Made by a program: the position numbers and the translations under genes
Shown here: positions 10,736-23,095 of the stretch, one piece after another
Layout of the letters: each line of letters opens with the position of its first letter
Position numbering within the stretch: position 1 is the first letter of the stretch
Notes under the pieces: generated by a model
Told to the model about the DNA's origin: nothing
Database searches by the model: none
The model's input: only the letters and a program-made list of their open reading frames with translations
Origin: Manis javanica
Lineage: Eukaryota; Chordata; Mammalia; Pholidota; Manidae
Assembly (NCBI RefSeq): GCF_040802235.1
Contig: NC_133158.1
Span: forward strand, 41,172,001-41,236,000
Length of the DNA stretch: 64,000 nt
Reading direction: 5' to 3'

Positions 10736-11916
10736 GCCTATTCCCATCTCCCACGCTCACATGGAGAGTTCTCAGCACAGCTCCTTCCTAGATCAGGAGG
10801 GAGAACACAGCCAACACCTCTTGTTTCCGTGAATAAGAAAACATTCCTGTTCTTTCATTGCCATGATGAGCTGATGAGCTCAAATGTAGTACAAGCATTT
10901 GTACCACCTTAATATTGATTTAGAAAGAAATGAAGCCAGTAGTGTTCTTTCATCCTAACTCCACCAGGAGGCTGTTTGAATCATGGCCCTAAGGATTATA
11001 ATTTTATAGAATATGATGTAGGGAGCTTCTGACGGGGCTGGACTTTCAGAACCTGCTGAGGTACATCACTGAATTCCTCCAGAGTTCTGCATTACCAAGG
11101 ATAAAATTGGGGATCCAGGAGGGGCTTCGGATGGTCTCCCGGCTGCACACCCAGCACGCCAGGTGTGGACCCCTCTGTCACCCCCAGGAAGGCCCTCGTA
11201 GCCTGTTGACTACTAATCATGTCAGCCCCACTCCACCATCACCGCACCCCAGGCAACCTCAAACCTATTTGCTGGTGCTGTAGACCTGCCTTCTCTGAAA
11301 ATTCCCTATAAATAGCAGCCTACATTTTATGTACGTATGTAAAGGGTGCGAGAGTCCTGCACACTAAGGACTCAGGACCACCTCCTGTGGGAGCTATGCC
11401 CTTCCCCACTTCTCTTATTGTTTCTGGGGTCTTGCCCACCAGCCCTGGGGGGCGCGGGGGGCGGGGACACATCTGGGATAAGTGAGGTGCACGCCCTGCC
11501 TGGCCACCCCGCCCCCACCCACTGCACCATCACACAGAGCAGATGGCTGCTGTCTGTGCCCCCACCACCTGCTTTCTACGCAGCCCACGAGGCTCCCTCT
11601 GGCTTTGAGGGTACTTTGCAAGCTCCACAGTCCTGGGGCCACAGCTTCCTCTGGAAGAGAGTGATTTGGACAATGTTTGGGTCCACGCCTCGGCCGTGTG
11701 GAGCACTTCAGGGCAAACCTCCTGAGCACGCCTCTGTGACTAAGTGTGACTCCACGGGGGCACCCACAGACTGCAAGTCCCCAGGCTGCCTTTTTGGTCA
11801 GATAGAGCAACAGCTCAGAGCCCCTTCCCCTGCCCAACAGGCAGACCCCAGGCTAAAATCTAGACCTATATCCCTGTGAAGGAAGGGCATTTTGAGCAGT
11901 TTAATCTCCTTGAACT

Positions 11917-11968
11917 TTATCTAAAGATAAGTTAGTTCTCACCAGATAGATAATTTCCCCAAAGATAT
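11917..11968. promoter_or_regulatory. GATA-motif cluster, possible enhancer
   Basis: TTATCT and AGATAA face each other with a 2-bp gap at 11917-11930. GATAG and GATAA overlap at 11945-11953, and another AGATAT follows at 11963-11968. Five GATA cores in about 50 bp, one pair palindromic, resembles known GATA-factor elements. No conservation or binding data are available here. Confidence 0.3.
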
Positions 11969-12659
11969 ACCACGGGGGTGTGCCGCTCTGTGACTGCCGC
12001 AGAGGACAAGGACAGATGTGGGGCTCGAACACCTGGAGCAAATCTGAGTGAAATACTGCCGCTCCATCCATTTCAGAAGATGAATTTCATAGCACCCTGG
12101 CCATGCACCTCCCTCTCCGCCCCCGCCCCCAACCTACTGCCATCGCTCCAGCCTCTGTCCTGTAGGGGCCATGGAGACCTCCCTGCACCTTCCACTTGGG
12201 CAAGGCAGCATATGCCAAGCCCTGCTGCTGGGTCCACTCATCTCCCTAAGATGGGTGCTGGCTGCACCCTTGCATGGCCAAAGCCTGCATAACCCCACCA
12301 GGGGACCCCAGGGAGAGACAGGGAGGGGAGGCCAGGAGACCGCCGGGGCTCAGGTCCTGCTTAAGTCATCTCAGACGGGATACATGGAAAACCTGCACCT
12401 TGAGGCAACACACAGAGGCAGGGAGAAGAGGGAATCGACCCCCAGCATCCTTCCTGCCCCCCAGAAGCTGTCACTGCCTCCAGCTGGCCTCGTGGCAGCC
12501 ATCCCATTCCCAGGAAGTGGGGAGTGGGATGGGCTCAGGCGTGACTGCCCAGCTCTGGGGCCTCGGTCCCAGTTCACACCTGCCACCCTTTGCTCCGCCC
12601 TGCATCCTCCCCTCCCTTCCCAGGTGCACCCTAATGCAGCCACAGCTGGGGTCAGCACA

Positions 12660-13020
12660 ACTCCATGGGACCCACCTGTGTCCGCTAAAATTTATATGTT
12701 GAAACCCTGACCCCCAGTACATCAAGATGGGGCTGTGTTTGGAGGTGGGGCCTTTACTGAGGCAATCAAGTTAAAGTGAAGTCACTTGGGGGGCTAATCC
12801 AGTCCAGTTGGTGTCCCTAGGAGAAGAACAGAACACAGATGCATGCAAAGGGACAGGGAGAGGACACAGGGAGAAGGTGGTGTCCACACACTCAGGAGAG
12901 AGGCCTCGGGGGACCAGTCCACCCGTGCCTGGGCCCCAACATCCGGCCTCCAGCACTGCGAGGGATACGGTTCTGTCTTTCAAGCCTCTGGGTCTGTGAT
13001 GATTTGTCAGGACCTGGAGC
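12660..13020 (+). repeat. MLT1/MST-type LTR (ERVL-MaLR)
   Basis: The order is characteristic: 'tttatatgttgaaaccctga', 'tttggaggtggggccttta', 'gctaatccagtccagttgg', 'gagaggacacagggagaagg', 'gaggcctcgggggaccag', and a degraded end with 'tcaagcctctgggtctgtga'. The copy is nearly full length and clearly old. Confidence 0.85.
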
Positions 13021-13799
13021 AAATGAACATGGTGGCCTCCCACCTGACCTAAACCTGCCCTTTCCTGTCCAATGGGGGGGCTCTGCCCACCAGTTCGGCA
13101 GGCGGCCTGCCTTCCCTCGGCCAAGGTGAGTGGGCCACGTCCCCAGCCTGTCCCCTCACTTCTCCACCGAGCATGTATGTGCTGGGCACCTGCTGAGAGC
13201 TGGGCACCCCAGCCCCTCACAGGGTGGCACAGCCAGGGGGCTGGCCGAGAACTCTCTCACCCCACTCTCAGGACCCTCACTCTGTGACACAACACGCAGG
13301 CCCCAAACTGCTCTCTCCTAAAACTCAACTCTCCCACTGCTCAGCAGAACAGCGAGGTACTGATAATTAAGGTCAGAGGTTCTGGGCTCTGTCATCATCT
13401 GCTTGGGGACTGGACCGATTCACTGTTATTGTATAGACATGTTTTTTGTATGGTGTTATCCTTCCTGCAAGTTAATAAGAGTAAATAACATTGCTGCAGG
13501 AATATTTAAAATACTCCAGGACTCTTCAAGCAATTTAGAAGAAATCTTCTCACAGAAATTGAAATGCTAATTATAAATAATTATGATGTATTTACGATGT
13601 ACACTATTATCCCAGCCCGAGCTTCTGCTGGAGTCTGGAACGAGGAACTGCATTCTGCAGGCACCTGCGGAGGGCGAGCTGGCCCCTCTGGCCTCCTCCC
13701 TCTGTTCTCTCTGCCCTCCCGGCTCCGGCAAATTGATGTGGACCCCTCTGAAATGCACTCTGAGAGCTTCAGCAACCTGCTTCCCCGGGCTGGGCCAGT

Positions 13800-13985
13800 C
13801 TCCCGGGTTTGAATCCTGCCACTGCAGCTTACAGCTGTGTGACCTTGGGCAAGTTTCTTAACTTCCCTGTGCCTCCATATTCTCATTTCAAATGGGGATT
13901 TTAAGAAGCGCCTACCTCCTGGGGTGTTGTAAGAATCAAAAGAGATGCAGTCAACAAACCCACACAGTGCCTGACATGGGGTGGG
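13800..13985 (+). repeat. MIR SINE
   Basis: This is the best-preserved MIR in the window: 'gtgtgaccttgggcaagttt', 'cttaacttccctgtgcctcc', 'tctcatttcaaatggggatt', 'cctggggtgttgtaagaatc', then 'cacagtgcctgacatgg'. Confidence 0.92.
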
Positions 13986-16495
13986 GTCTCTGACTGTCTC
14001 TACGCTTTCTCTTCCATTCATTATGGATGGTCAGGGATTCTTTTATGAACTATGTATGCACTCACCAAGCAGCTGTTCTAAGAAGGAGGACCCCAGACCA
14101 GCCCCCACAGCAAGAGTTGGGCATTAGGAAGCAAATTCCCTGACCTCATCCCTGAGAAGCACGAACTCTGGGATGGAGCCCCACAGCTGTGCTTTAACAA
14201 GCCCACCCAGGTTCACACGTGACGACTGCTGCTGAAAGGCTCCGTCTTAAAAAATAAATAAAAATAAGTACAGCAATCTACGCTGCAGGTTGCACAGGAA
14301 AAGGAAAAAGCGATTTCTATCCTTTCTGTTCCTGTACCAAACAGGATGACTTATTTATCATCACAGGCGGCCACAGTCAGCCCTGTCCTGACCCTAAGCC
14401 CCTGGCCAAGCCCAGCGTCCGCAGCCCAGCACCACAGCAGAATGTTTTCCCCCTCGGCTCTGGAGGATAGAAGTCCAAGTTCAAGGCATCGCAGACGTGG
14501 CTTCCCCGGGAGCGCTGGGGCATGAGCTTTCCAGGCGCCCCCAGCTTCTGGGGCTGCCAGCAACTCCTGGGGTCCCTTGACTTGTAAAAGCATCGTGCTG
14601 ACCTCGGCCTCTGTCTCCACGTGGTGCTGTGTCTGTGCACACATCTATGTGCTCACATTTCCCCTTTCCATCAGGATGCACTCAGCTGGATAGGGGTCCT
14701 CCACGCCAGTGTGGCCTTGTCTTAACTGACCACATTCACAGTGAGCCTGTTCCCAAATCAGGTCATGGTGGGAAAGGCTGGGGACTGGGACTCCAGTGAA
14801 TTGTGGGGGGACACAGCCAACCCACAACACCCGGCGAAACCCGACCTTCAGCCGATGTCAGGAGAAGGCTGCACGCAGGGCCCCCCTCCCTCTGGGCGTG
14901 AGTTTTCCCACCACTCTGATTGCAGGAGTGATCAAAGGCTGCTTGCTAGCCCTCCTGACCCTCCAGCTGAGCTCGCGCCTCCCTCTCCTGGGCCTGGGCC
15001 TCACTGGCACGTTGCCCTCAGCCCTGCGCAGGCACATGGCCTGCGAGGGACCAGACCCCGCCCCCACCTGGCTGTCCTGCAAGCAGGTAACGTCACACTC
15101 TGCCCCCTGACGGGGTGTCCTGACTCGGTGCTCATTTGCTTCAGGAAGGAAGAGGCCAGTGTTTGCAGGCTCACAGGCAGGAGCTAACTGAAGGCCCCCC
15201 AGATGCTCGCTGGGGTAAGGTTCCTGGAAGGGGCCCCCCCTTGTGCTGATTTTGTGCTCCTCTGTGCCTGGCAAGACACTTTTTCCCCCAGACCCTCTTT
15301 CCAGCCCACCCCAAGGGAGTGGCACCAACTTGGGAGGCCTCCCAGAGGCCTGCGCATCTCTGCAGACCCCCAGCGGTCCTCAGGATGACTTGGGCCCAGC
15401 AGCACACTCACCTCAAGGTCAAGGAAAGCCTCCTGACAAGACATACGTGACGCAGCTTGGTGGCAGTGAGGCCTGGGCCCAGCCCCAGAAGTCCCGGGGC
15501 ACAGGGTTGGTGGCTTGGCTCAGATGTGGGCCCAGGAAAGCAGGAGGGAGTGACGGTGGCTCCGGGTATGGACGCAGGTGAAGCCCAGATAAGGAGCGCG
15601 CTCTGACCTCCCACAGGAGCAGGCATGGAGCTGGGCCCATGAGGCCCAGGCCCACCTAAGGCTCGTAGAGGCCGCCAACCAGAAGGCTCCCCAGGAGCTC
15701 TGTTGCCAAAGCGAAGAGGAAGGCATCCCAGGGCAGGGTCTTTAGGAAACGAGCTGGCAGCTACCCCCCGGCTTCCTGTTCCCTTGGCAGCTTGCTGTTT
15801 GCTCTGCTGTGACTCTGGTGGCCCTGAGGTAGGAGGGCAGGTGTGCAGGACATGCTTGCCCGGCGCCTCTCCCATTCCCGGGGATGTTTGGGGGATGGGG
15901 TTGGGGTCAGGATATGCCAGCAAAGCCACCCACGAGACAGACTCCCTGAGAGGAGAGATTCCTGGGGTGGCTGCAGCGAAGGACCCCCAGCTGGGCAGCA
16001 TAGGACAGCCGCTCTTCTGAGATCCAGGTGGCACGGCCGTTGTGGGGAAATAGAAGTTCCTACCACCAGGATCCTCACCTGACCCTAAACTACCAGGTGA
16101 TGTAACTGACCTCCTGCTGGGCTGCTGCCTCCACACCCGCAGGCAAAGAGCTATTACTGACCGAGTCACCACATAAGGAGCTGTGCCTGGTGCTCTGGGC
16201 AGAGGCAGAAACGGAGGTGGATTATGGACCAGCGGACTGCTGGATGCAGGTGTAATTCCAGAGCTCGACCAACTGCCGGGAGAATAAAGCCGAGTATAAA
16301 ACCTTTTTCCCCAAGAACATTCCACTGTCATTTCTCGGTCTCACTGAATCCACAGTGAACTTGCCCAGCACTGAAACCCTCAGACTAGACGGCCGTGCTC
16401 CCATCAGAGGCTCTGGGGATCCTCCGCCTCCTCTGCTCCTGGTGCTCCCGGGCTGGTGCCACGGGGCCCCACTCTCTGCCTCCGTCATCACTGCC
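13986..16495. other. Intergenic, no gene seen
   Basis: This is GC-rich unique sequence. An open frame of 307 codons on the minus strand (15408-16331) is low in sequence complexity, rich in Pro, Ser and Gly, and resembles no protein family, so I do not call it. A stretch around 14160-14270 may be a decayed DNA transposon. Confidence 0.6.
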
Positions 16496-16499
16496 TCGC

Positions 16500-16690
16500 C
16501 CTGTGCCTGCCTTCACTTGGCCACCACGTGAGGACACAGTCACTGGGTGAGGGCCACCCAGCTCCCATCTGAAATCATCTTAATGGATTCCATCTGCAAT
16601 GACCCCATCTCCAAATAAGGTCACATTTGCAGGCATGGGGGGACAGGACTTCAACACACCTTTTGGGGGGCCACAGTTGAAGCCACAGCA
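16500..16690 (-). repeat. MLT1/MST-type LTR fragment, reverse orientation
   Basis: 'cacgtgaggacacagtcact', 'tgaccccatctccaaataag', 'gtcacatttgcaggcatggg' and 'gacttcaacacaccttttgg' give the reversed 5' half of an MLT1/MST LTR. Confidence 0.8.
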
Positions 16691-17715
16691 CCTGGCAAAC
16701 TGGAGAGGCAGTTTGGCCCGAGCCTCACCCTGGGCCTGGACCTCGTCACCAAGGTGCAATCTCTGCACTCACAGGTGGTCACAAACCCTGAGCGACCCCC
16801 AGTCCCGGGGCCAAGGGGCCTGAGATCGCAGCTGCCCGTCCGTGCTCTGTCTCCTGCCCAAGCAGCTGGAGCAGCTCTCAGCCTGTGGGTCCCGGGGGCT
16901 GGCTGGGGCACAGCTTATCAGACCACCTGCACCTTGTCCCACAAAGACACCAGGTGAAAACCAGCCACGCCACCTGCCTCTCAGCACAGGCCCTATTATG
17001 GGCTGCCCTGAAGGGTGGTTTCCACACTCACTTCTGCACCCCTCTCTGTCCCAGCTGACCTCTTCCAGCAGGACCAGGGGCTGGCACCACCCCCAGCAGG
17101 TGCCCCCTCCTGGCCTGGCCCCTCGCCCCGGGGCCTCTGACTCCAGCTCCAGGAACTCCCTGGGCATTGCCTGTTTGCCCCCGGCCTCCCACCTTTGGGT
17201 GTTCTGAGTTACCCTCAGACACAGATATTGTGAGCAGAGACAGCCAGCAGGTGCTCTTGCCCCATGGCACCTGGCCCAGGGGCCCAGGGGGACACTTCCT
17301 GCAGCTGGTGGGGGCCCTCGGGAACCACGAGGCCCTCTGTGTTTACCATGAATCTGGCAGTAAGCGTCACCTCGCTCCTGCAGCTTGTTGTGATCAAACG
17401 TTTCTTTTAGATTAGCAGAGAGCTACTGGGTTTAGGTACAGTTCTGTCCTCCGAGAGCACAATTCCACAGGAAGGCACACAGGGCCACAGACAAATGCTC
17501 ACCGGGTTATATGACCCCTGAGAGACCCACCTCCACGGGCTAACGGCAGGGAGGCAGGAGGACTCCCTGAGTCTGGATTCGATCCGTCGGTGTCACTTCA
17601 AACATCGTCTTATACTTGACATCTGATGCTCCAAACGCCCTCCAAACAAGGAGCTGAGGACCAAGGACAAGTGATCAAATGAGGCGTTACGTGGCATCTT
17701 TCATGGGAAAAGCCC

Positions 17716-17860
17716 TCAGCCTGTGTGATGCGCTGGGCCCTCTGTGGCTGCACCCATCCATGCCTGCGCCAAGAGCAGGACTGGGGGACACCCGCCCCAG
17801 GCTCTCCTGTGTTAGAGGGAAAGAGAGCAGGATGGGGGCGCCAGAGGCGTCAGCCCCTCT
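17716..17860. repeat. Duplicated 145-bp segment, copy 1
   Basis: This segment is repeated in direct orientation at 18697-18840, with about nine or ten differences. Both copies begin with TCAGCC and end near TCAGCCCCTCT, so a six-base direct repeat lies at both ends of each copy. It is unique-looking sequence with no recognised repeat family. Confidence 0.92.
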
Positions 17861-18639
17861 CCATGCATCTTGAGTTTTCCTGGCGCTCGCCACCTTACTG
17901 AGGGATTCAGATGAACAGCCAGATGGAAGGTCACGGGGCGTGGGGCAGGGGGGTCCCGAGGCTGGCTCCTGCCCCGTGGAGCCCAGCAGGCCTCCCCCCA
18001 CAGCAGCCCACCCCCAGCACGAGACATACTCCAATCCAGAAGCCCCCTGCTCTGTTGTTTCTCATTTTTAAACTGTATACAGGAGAATGCATGTCTGTGT
18101 CATTTGGGTAATTAAAATTTAGGGTTTTTTTTTAAAACCACAGCATTTCCCAAGGTGAAAGCAAACCAACAGCTGCAAGACCAAAGGAAAAGGTGCAGGA
18201 TGCGCTCCCAAGGAGGGCAACTCCCCACGAGGAGCCTGGGGGCCCAGCAGGAGTGATCGGCGTCCCTCTGGCTGAGCACCATTTGCAGCTCGGGTGGCAA
18301 GGGGCACCACCGGCTGCACAGGTTCTCGTTTCTAACCACAAAAGGGAAACACATTAATCTACAGTGAAGGAAATGTTTTCCTCCTGAAATTGAGTCAGAG
18401 GAATTCATCACAGGGGTCACCTCAGAGGTGACACAGAGGGTCTCAGTCCTGACTCCAAGAAGGAGTGCTGCACCAGATGCTGGGGACCGCCCCCCCCATG
18501 ACCGTGTCTGTGACACCAGGAGGCTCGGGGACACATGGCCGGGGAAGGGCCACGGCACTGCACCCCAGGGCCTCTCTGCACACCGGGAGCCCGGGCTGCA
18601 CGGGGCAGACGTGAGCACATGCCTCTCTCAAGTGCTCTG

Positions 18640-18900
18640 TGAGTAGCCCTTAGTTTTGGATTATTACCATCAGACTCCCATTGTACAGCTGAGGCATCAG
18701 CCTGCGTGATGCACTGGGCCCTCTGTGGCTGCACCCATCCATGCCCGCGCCAAGAGGAGGACTGGGGACACCCACCCCAGTCTCTCCTGTGTTGGAGGGA
18801 AAGAGAGCAGGACGGGGGCGCCAGAGGCGTCAGCCCCTCTGCCTAAAATCTTACAACCAGTGAGAAACCCAGGCGAAACCAAGGACATTTGAACCTGGGC
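18640..18900 (-). repeat. MIR-like SINE interrupted by duplicated segment
   Basis: The left part ('tagttttggattattacca', 'cccattgtacagctgaggca') and the right part ('atcttacaaccagtgagaaa', 'gacatttgaacctgggcc') look like one reversed MIR. They are separated by the 144-bp block 18697-18840. Confidence 0.55.
18697..18840. repeat. Duplicated 145-bp segment, copy 2
   Basis: This is the direct copy of 17716-17860, one base shorter and about 93 percent identical by eye. Because it splits a MIR-like element, this copy is the inserted one and 17716-17860 is the likely donor. Confidence 0.92.
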
Positions 18901-19119
18901 CATCTGATCTCAGGACTCGGGAGTTTTCCCTGGAATATGTTTCCCACTGAGACAGGCCTGTGCATCTCCTTCCCGCTTGGTGCCCCCACCACGGAGCCCC
19001 AGAGGCTGCTTCTACGGGGCGTGCCCTCCATGGCACCTGTGGCTGTGTGTGCCAGGTGCCCATTTCCCCACGGCTCAAACCACTGAGCCAACACACTCAC
19101 GTGCCCACGGAACACTTCC

Positions 19120-19670
19120 ATTGTGCAAAGTACATGTAACATAAAATTTGCCATTTTAATCATTTTAACATGTGCAGTTAGTAACATTCACAGTGCTGTG
19201 CAAACATCACGACCACCAGGTTCCAGAACTTTCCCATTAAGCATCACTGCCTGTCCTCTTCCTCCCCAGAGCCTGGCAACCACCAGTCTGCTCCCTGTCT
19301 CTGAATCTGCATCTTGGACATTTTGTAGAAGGGGGACCAGACAGTGTCTGCCCTCTGTGTCTGGCTCTGGCACTCAGCATCACATTCCAGGTGCATCCCC
19401 GTCATAGTGTGGGTCAGGGCTCCTTCCTTCTTGGAGCTGAATACGCTCCCACTGTGTGGATGGGCCACATGGCAGATCCCTGCACCGTCCGTGCCACTCA
19501 GACTATTCCTGCCTTTTGGGCACCGTGGCCAGGGCTACTGTGAACACAGGTGTACATGTGTGTTTTGAGCACCTCTTTCCAATTCTCTTGGGCATAAGTC
19601 TCAGAGCGGAATTGCTGGGTCATCTGGTAGCTGTTTACCTTGTTAGGGACATTATTTCAACAGCTGCACC
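19120..19670 (-). repeat. Old L1 fragment, reverse orientation
   Basis: Reversed L1 3' UTR and ORF2-tail sequence: 'ataaaatttgccattttaat', 'cagtgctgtgcaaacatcac', 'cattccaggtgcatccccgt', 'actgtgtggatgggccacat' and 'tctcagagcggaattgctgg'. The homologous forward fragment at 45300-45655 can be aligned to it in reverse. Confidence 0.85.
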
Positions 19671-20129
19671 ATTTTAGTTCCTGAAGACCCCACGGAAATG
19701 TAACCTCCTTGCTCAGACATAAATACACTTCACCCCTCGAGTGTGGTGAGCCCCTATGGGAGGATTCCCATCGCCAGCCACACTGCAGCCATGACACCCA
19801 CCCAGCTGCTGGGAGCGGACAGGTCGCCCCGTGAGGGAGTGTGGACAGACTGAAGTGGGCCTCCGAGCCAGCCACAGTCCTGCTGCCCAGGCGTGTCCTC
19901 TGGATGGTGTTTATCTGTTTTCCCAGGATGCCGGCCCTTGTTATTCCCACAGCATTACACATGCATTTCCCACTGGATTCCACAAAAGGCCTAATTTCTC
20001 AACCTATGAAGAGAAAACAATTTTCATAATGGAAATAAGGTTTTAGTTTCATGAGTTGGTATCTGATTATTGGGGAGGGGGTGAAAGGCCAAGGACAGAC
20101 AGCCAGACACAGAGCAATGAGAACAGTCT

Positions 20130-20215
20130 TCATTCAGGGAGGGCTGCCATTTGCTGGGCTTTGCCCAGAGGTGACGCGCATTTTACAGGTAGACTGGGGA
20201 AGGGCAGTGAGCAGG
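20130..20215 (-). repeat. MIR fragment, reverse orientation (weak)
   Basis: 'tgccatttgctgggctttgc' followed by 'gcgcattttacaggtagact' is consistent with a short reversed MIR. It is too diverged for more certainty. Confidence 0.35.
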
Positions 20216-21609
20216 ACTGGGGAAATTTATAGAGGGTCAGGCAGGGTCCCTGCCATCTGGCCTGTCTGCTAGCCTGTGGTGGTCCCGGTAGGATTCTGCT
20301 CTCCCACGGGGCAGAGCCCTGTCCTTCTGATGATGGCATGGAAAGCAATGGCCTTCACGTCCTTGAGAAGCTGGTCCTGGGCTGCAGGAGATGCACATGC
20401 ACCTCAGAGGGAAAGAGGAGGGACCCACAGTCTGAGGCCTTTTAGCAAATGCTCTTAGAAGGGGTGGCAGGCCTAGGTCAGGGGTCAGCTGGAGCACAGT
20501 CAGTGCCTGTGGCAGCTCTGAGCTTCTCCAGGCAGGAGCTCAGAGGGGCCCGGCTGGTCCTGGAACGTGGCCTCAGCCTCTCAGTTCAGGGACTGGAGAG
20601 GAATGTTCCTGCCCAGCGGTCTCCGTTCTCAGTTCCACCCCAGGAACGCAGATGTGTGGAAACACCCCCAGTCTCCACCAGTCAGCCCCAAACCAAACCT
20701 CTGTTAACATTTTATATTGAGCCTTCAGACCTTTTAGATATAATTCCTATATACTTCTGTCTTTAACATCCCTAGGATTACACTGTATGTGCCCTTTGGT
20801 TTCTTAGCTTGACAGTACCTTGTACCCCTTTCTTGTGGCCAAGCCTGTCTCTGGTGAGGCCGACTCCTGTGCGTGAACAGCCCACCAGATGGACCAAGTC
20901 CCGTGAATGGAGCTAGCTGGTTTGTGCGCTTCTGTCAGACTGGCCACGATACACAAGGACACTCTTGTTTGACAGAACTGAATACTGGGCAGACAGGAGT
21001 CAGCCTGTCTCTGCAGAGGGAGGCCTCTGTCTGCAAGAGCCCCTGGAAAGGCTGGCTTGGGACATAGGAGAGCCAGGGCCGGGCAGAGCTCCGTCCATGG
21101 ACTGAAAGGGCAGAGCAGGACCATCTGACCAGGCTAGAGTCTCCCAGGAGATGGGGTCAGGGCTGCACCCCTGCTCCCCTTCAAGGGCACTGTGGTTAGT
21201 GTGGGTCCCGTGCAGGGGCAGCCCAGGCCAGGGGGGCGCGAGGGGGGGCCATCTGCAGCCTGGGATGGCATCCATAGGAACAAACCGGGGCGGGAAGGGC
21301 AGGTGTCAGCATCACGACTGAGGCACTGAGACCTGAGCCAGGGGGGCACAGCTGGGGGGCAGACACACAGCCAAGGGGCTGAAATCACGGAGAAGGCGTT
21401 CACGCTGGCTGCTGTGTCCCCACCCTGGGCTCCAGGTTCTAACAGCACAGACTCTGCAGCACAGAGCTGCTCCCAGGCCGCTTCCTCCTGCCCCTGTGGC
21501 TGCCCAGAACTTTGGGATCATGGGGAACTCACAGAGAGTGCCCAGAAGGCCCACGGCCCCAGCTCTCGGGACCAGCACTGCTGGGAGTGTGGGTGTGCAG
21601 GTGTGTCTC

Positions 21610-21745
21610 CGAGGCCTGGCTTTCCCTTCCTTTGGGTGCACACCTCGGGGTGGGATCACTGCCTCCTGCAGGAACTCCCTGTGTCATGTCTCGAGGAACT
21701 GCCAGACTGCTGTCCACAGGGGCTGTGATTCATTTGTGCTAACAT
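21610..21745 (-). repeat. Old L1 ORF2 fragment, reverse orientation
   Basis: 'gggtgcacacctcggggtgg', 'gatcactg', then 'gaggaactgccagactgctg' and 'tccacaggggctgtgattca' match the reversed L1 ORF2 3' region. Confidence 0.65.
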
Positions 21746-22599
21746 TTTTCAAAAGATCTTTTAAAAAGAAAAGAAGAGCAGACAGCAGGAAGGTGGAAAT
21801 GGGCTTTGTCTCAGAGCCTGCGCAGCGGCTGGTGGTGTCCCCACGGCCCGGGGCCTGCCTGCTGCCAGCTTCCTCGCCCCCCGCCAGCTGTCCCTGCGGC
21901 CCTCCGCCTGGGCCAGCCAATAAGAAAGCCTGGGATCCTCTTATCCCAACCACCCCCAGGAGAAGCCCCAGCCAGCCCATTCCCAGATCTCAGCCATGCT
22001 GACCTGCTCCTCGCAGAGGCCCAGGTGCAGGAGGAACAAACCTCCCCCGCCTGGCCTCCATCAGAGCCGGGCTTTGGGTGTGGGGCCCCGCGGCTCCTGA
22101 GGGGTGACAGCCCCATGGGACCCCAGCAGGTGCAGTGAGCTGCACCACCCAGAGGACCTCCTGGGGGGTGCTGCCACAGGGGCCGTGGGCCTCAGTGTTG
22201 ACCTCTGGGTGCTGCCGCCAGGGCCCTTGAGCTGGCGCAGGCAGGAGATCAGTGGGCCCCAGCCCTGCTGTCTTTTCAAGCCCCAGACACAGAGCTGCGG
22301 CCACAAAGGGCTGTGCCATGTGGCCCAAACTGGGAGGCTTCAGGCTCAAGCCCTCCATCTTCATCTTCTTTGCCTGGGGTGGCCCCCTGACGTGTATCCT
22401 AACCCTAGTCATCAGAGAGGCGGGGAGGAGGGGAGGTTGGGAACACTGGTAATGTCCCTGTCCCAGCCCTGAGCCCACAGCATCTGCTGGTCCCTGGCTG
22501 CAGTGGGCAGGCGGAAGGTCCCAGTCTACCACCCCCTGCTGGGGCAGGTCAGCAATGGCCTGTGCCACCTACCTGCTCTTGTGGCTTCTCCAATGTGCA

Positions 22600-23095
22600 C
22601 ACATCACCTGTCCCAGGCGCACAATTATACTGCGTAATTCTGTTTATGTCAAATGTCCAGAACGAGGAACTCCGTAGAGACAGAAAGTAGATTCGTGGTT
22701 CCCTAGTCCGGGGACTGGCTGGGAGAATACAACAAGGGTTGACACTGAGGACTAGGGGGTTTCTTTCTCGTTTTTATCCTTGAAAATTTCCCCTTCTTCA
22801 ATGTGTTAATTTGGTCCGATACCCTTCCCCAAAACATGGAGAATTTCCTTAGCAGTATTAAAAAATATAGGATCTTTACACATGTACACTTTAAGCCATT
22901 TTAAACACTAGTCTGATGTTGAAAATACCTCCTGGTTGTACATGGAAGGTGATTTCAAGGTGATAAAAATGTTCTAAAATTATAGTGATGTTTACATTTA
23001 TCTGTGAATACACTAAAATCCATCTAATTGTATGCATTATGTTGATGACTGTATGCTATGTAAATTGTATCCCAATAAAGATGTTTTAAAATTGT
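22600..23095 (+). repeat. Old L1 3' UTR, forward orientation
   Basis: 'agacagaaagtagattcgtg', 'gttccctagtccggggact', then after a diverged block 'gtgataaaaatgttctaaaa', 'tgaatacactaaaatccat' and 'tgtatcccaataaagatgt'. This is the usual 3' end of an L1M element with its AATAAA. Confidence 0.8.

Noticed and set aside
15408..16331. 307-codon open frame, minus strand
   Set aside because: Low-complexity Pro/Ser/Gly composition, no family, no splice or promoter context; consistent with GC-rich non-coding DNA.
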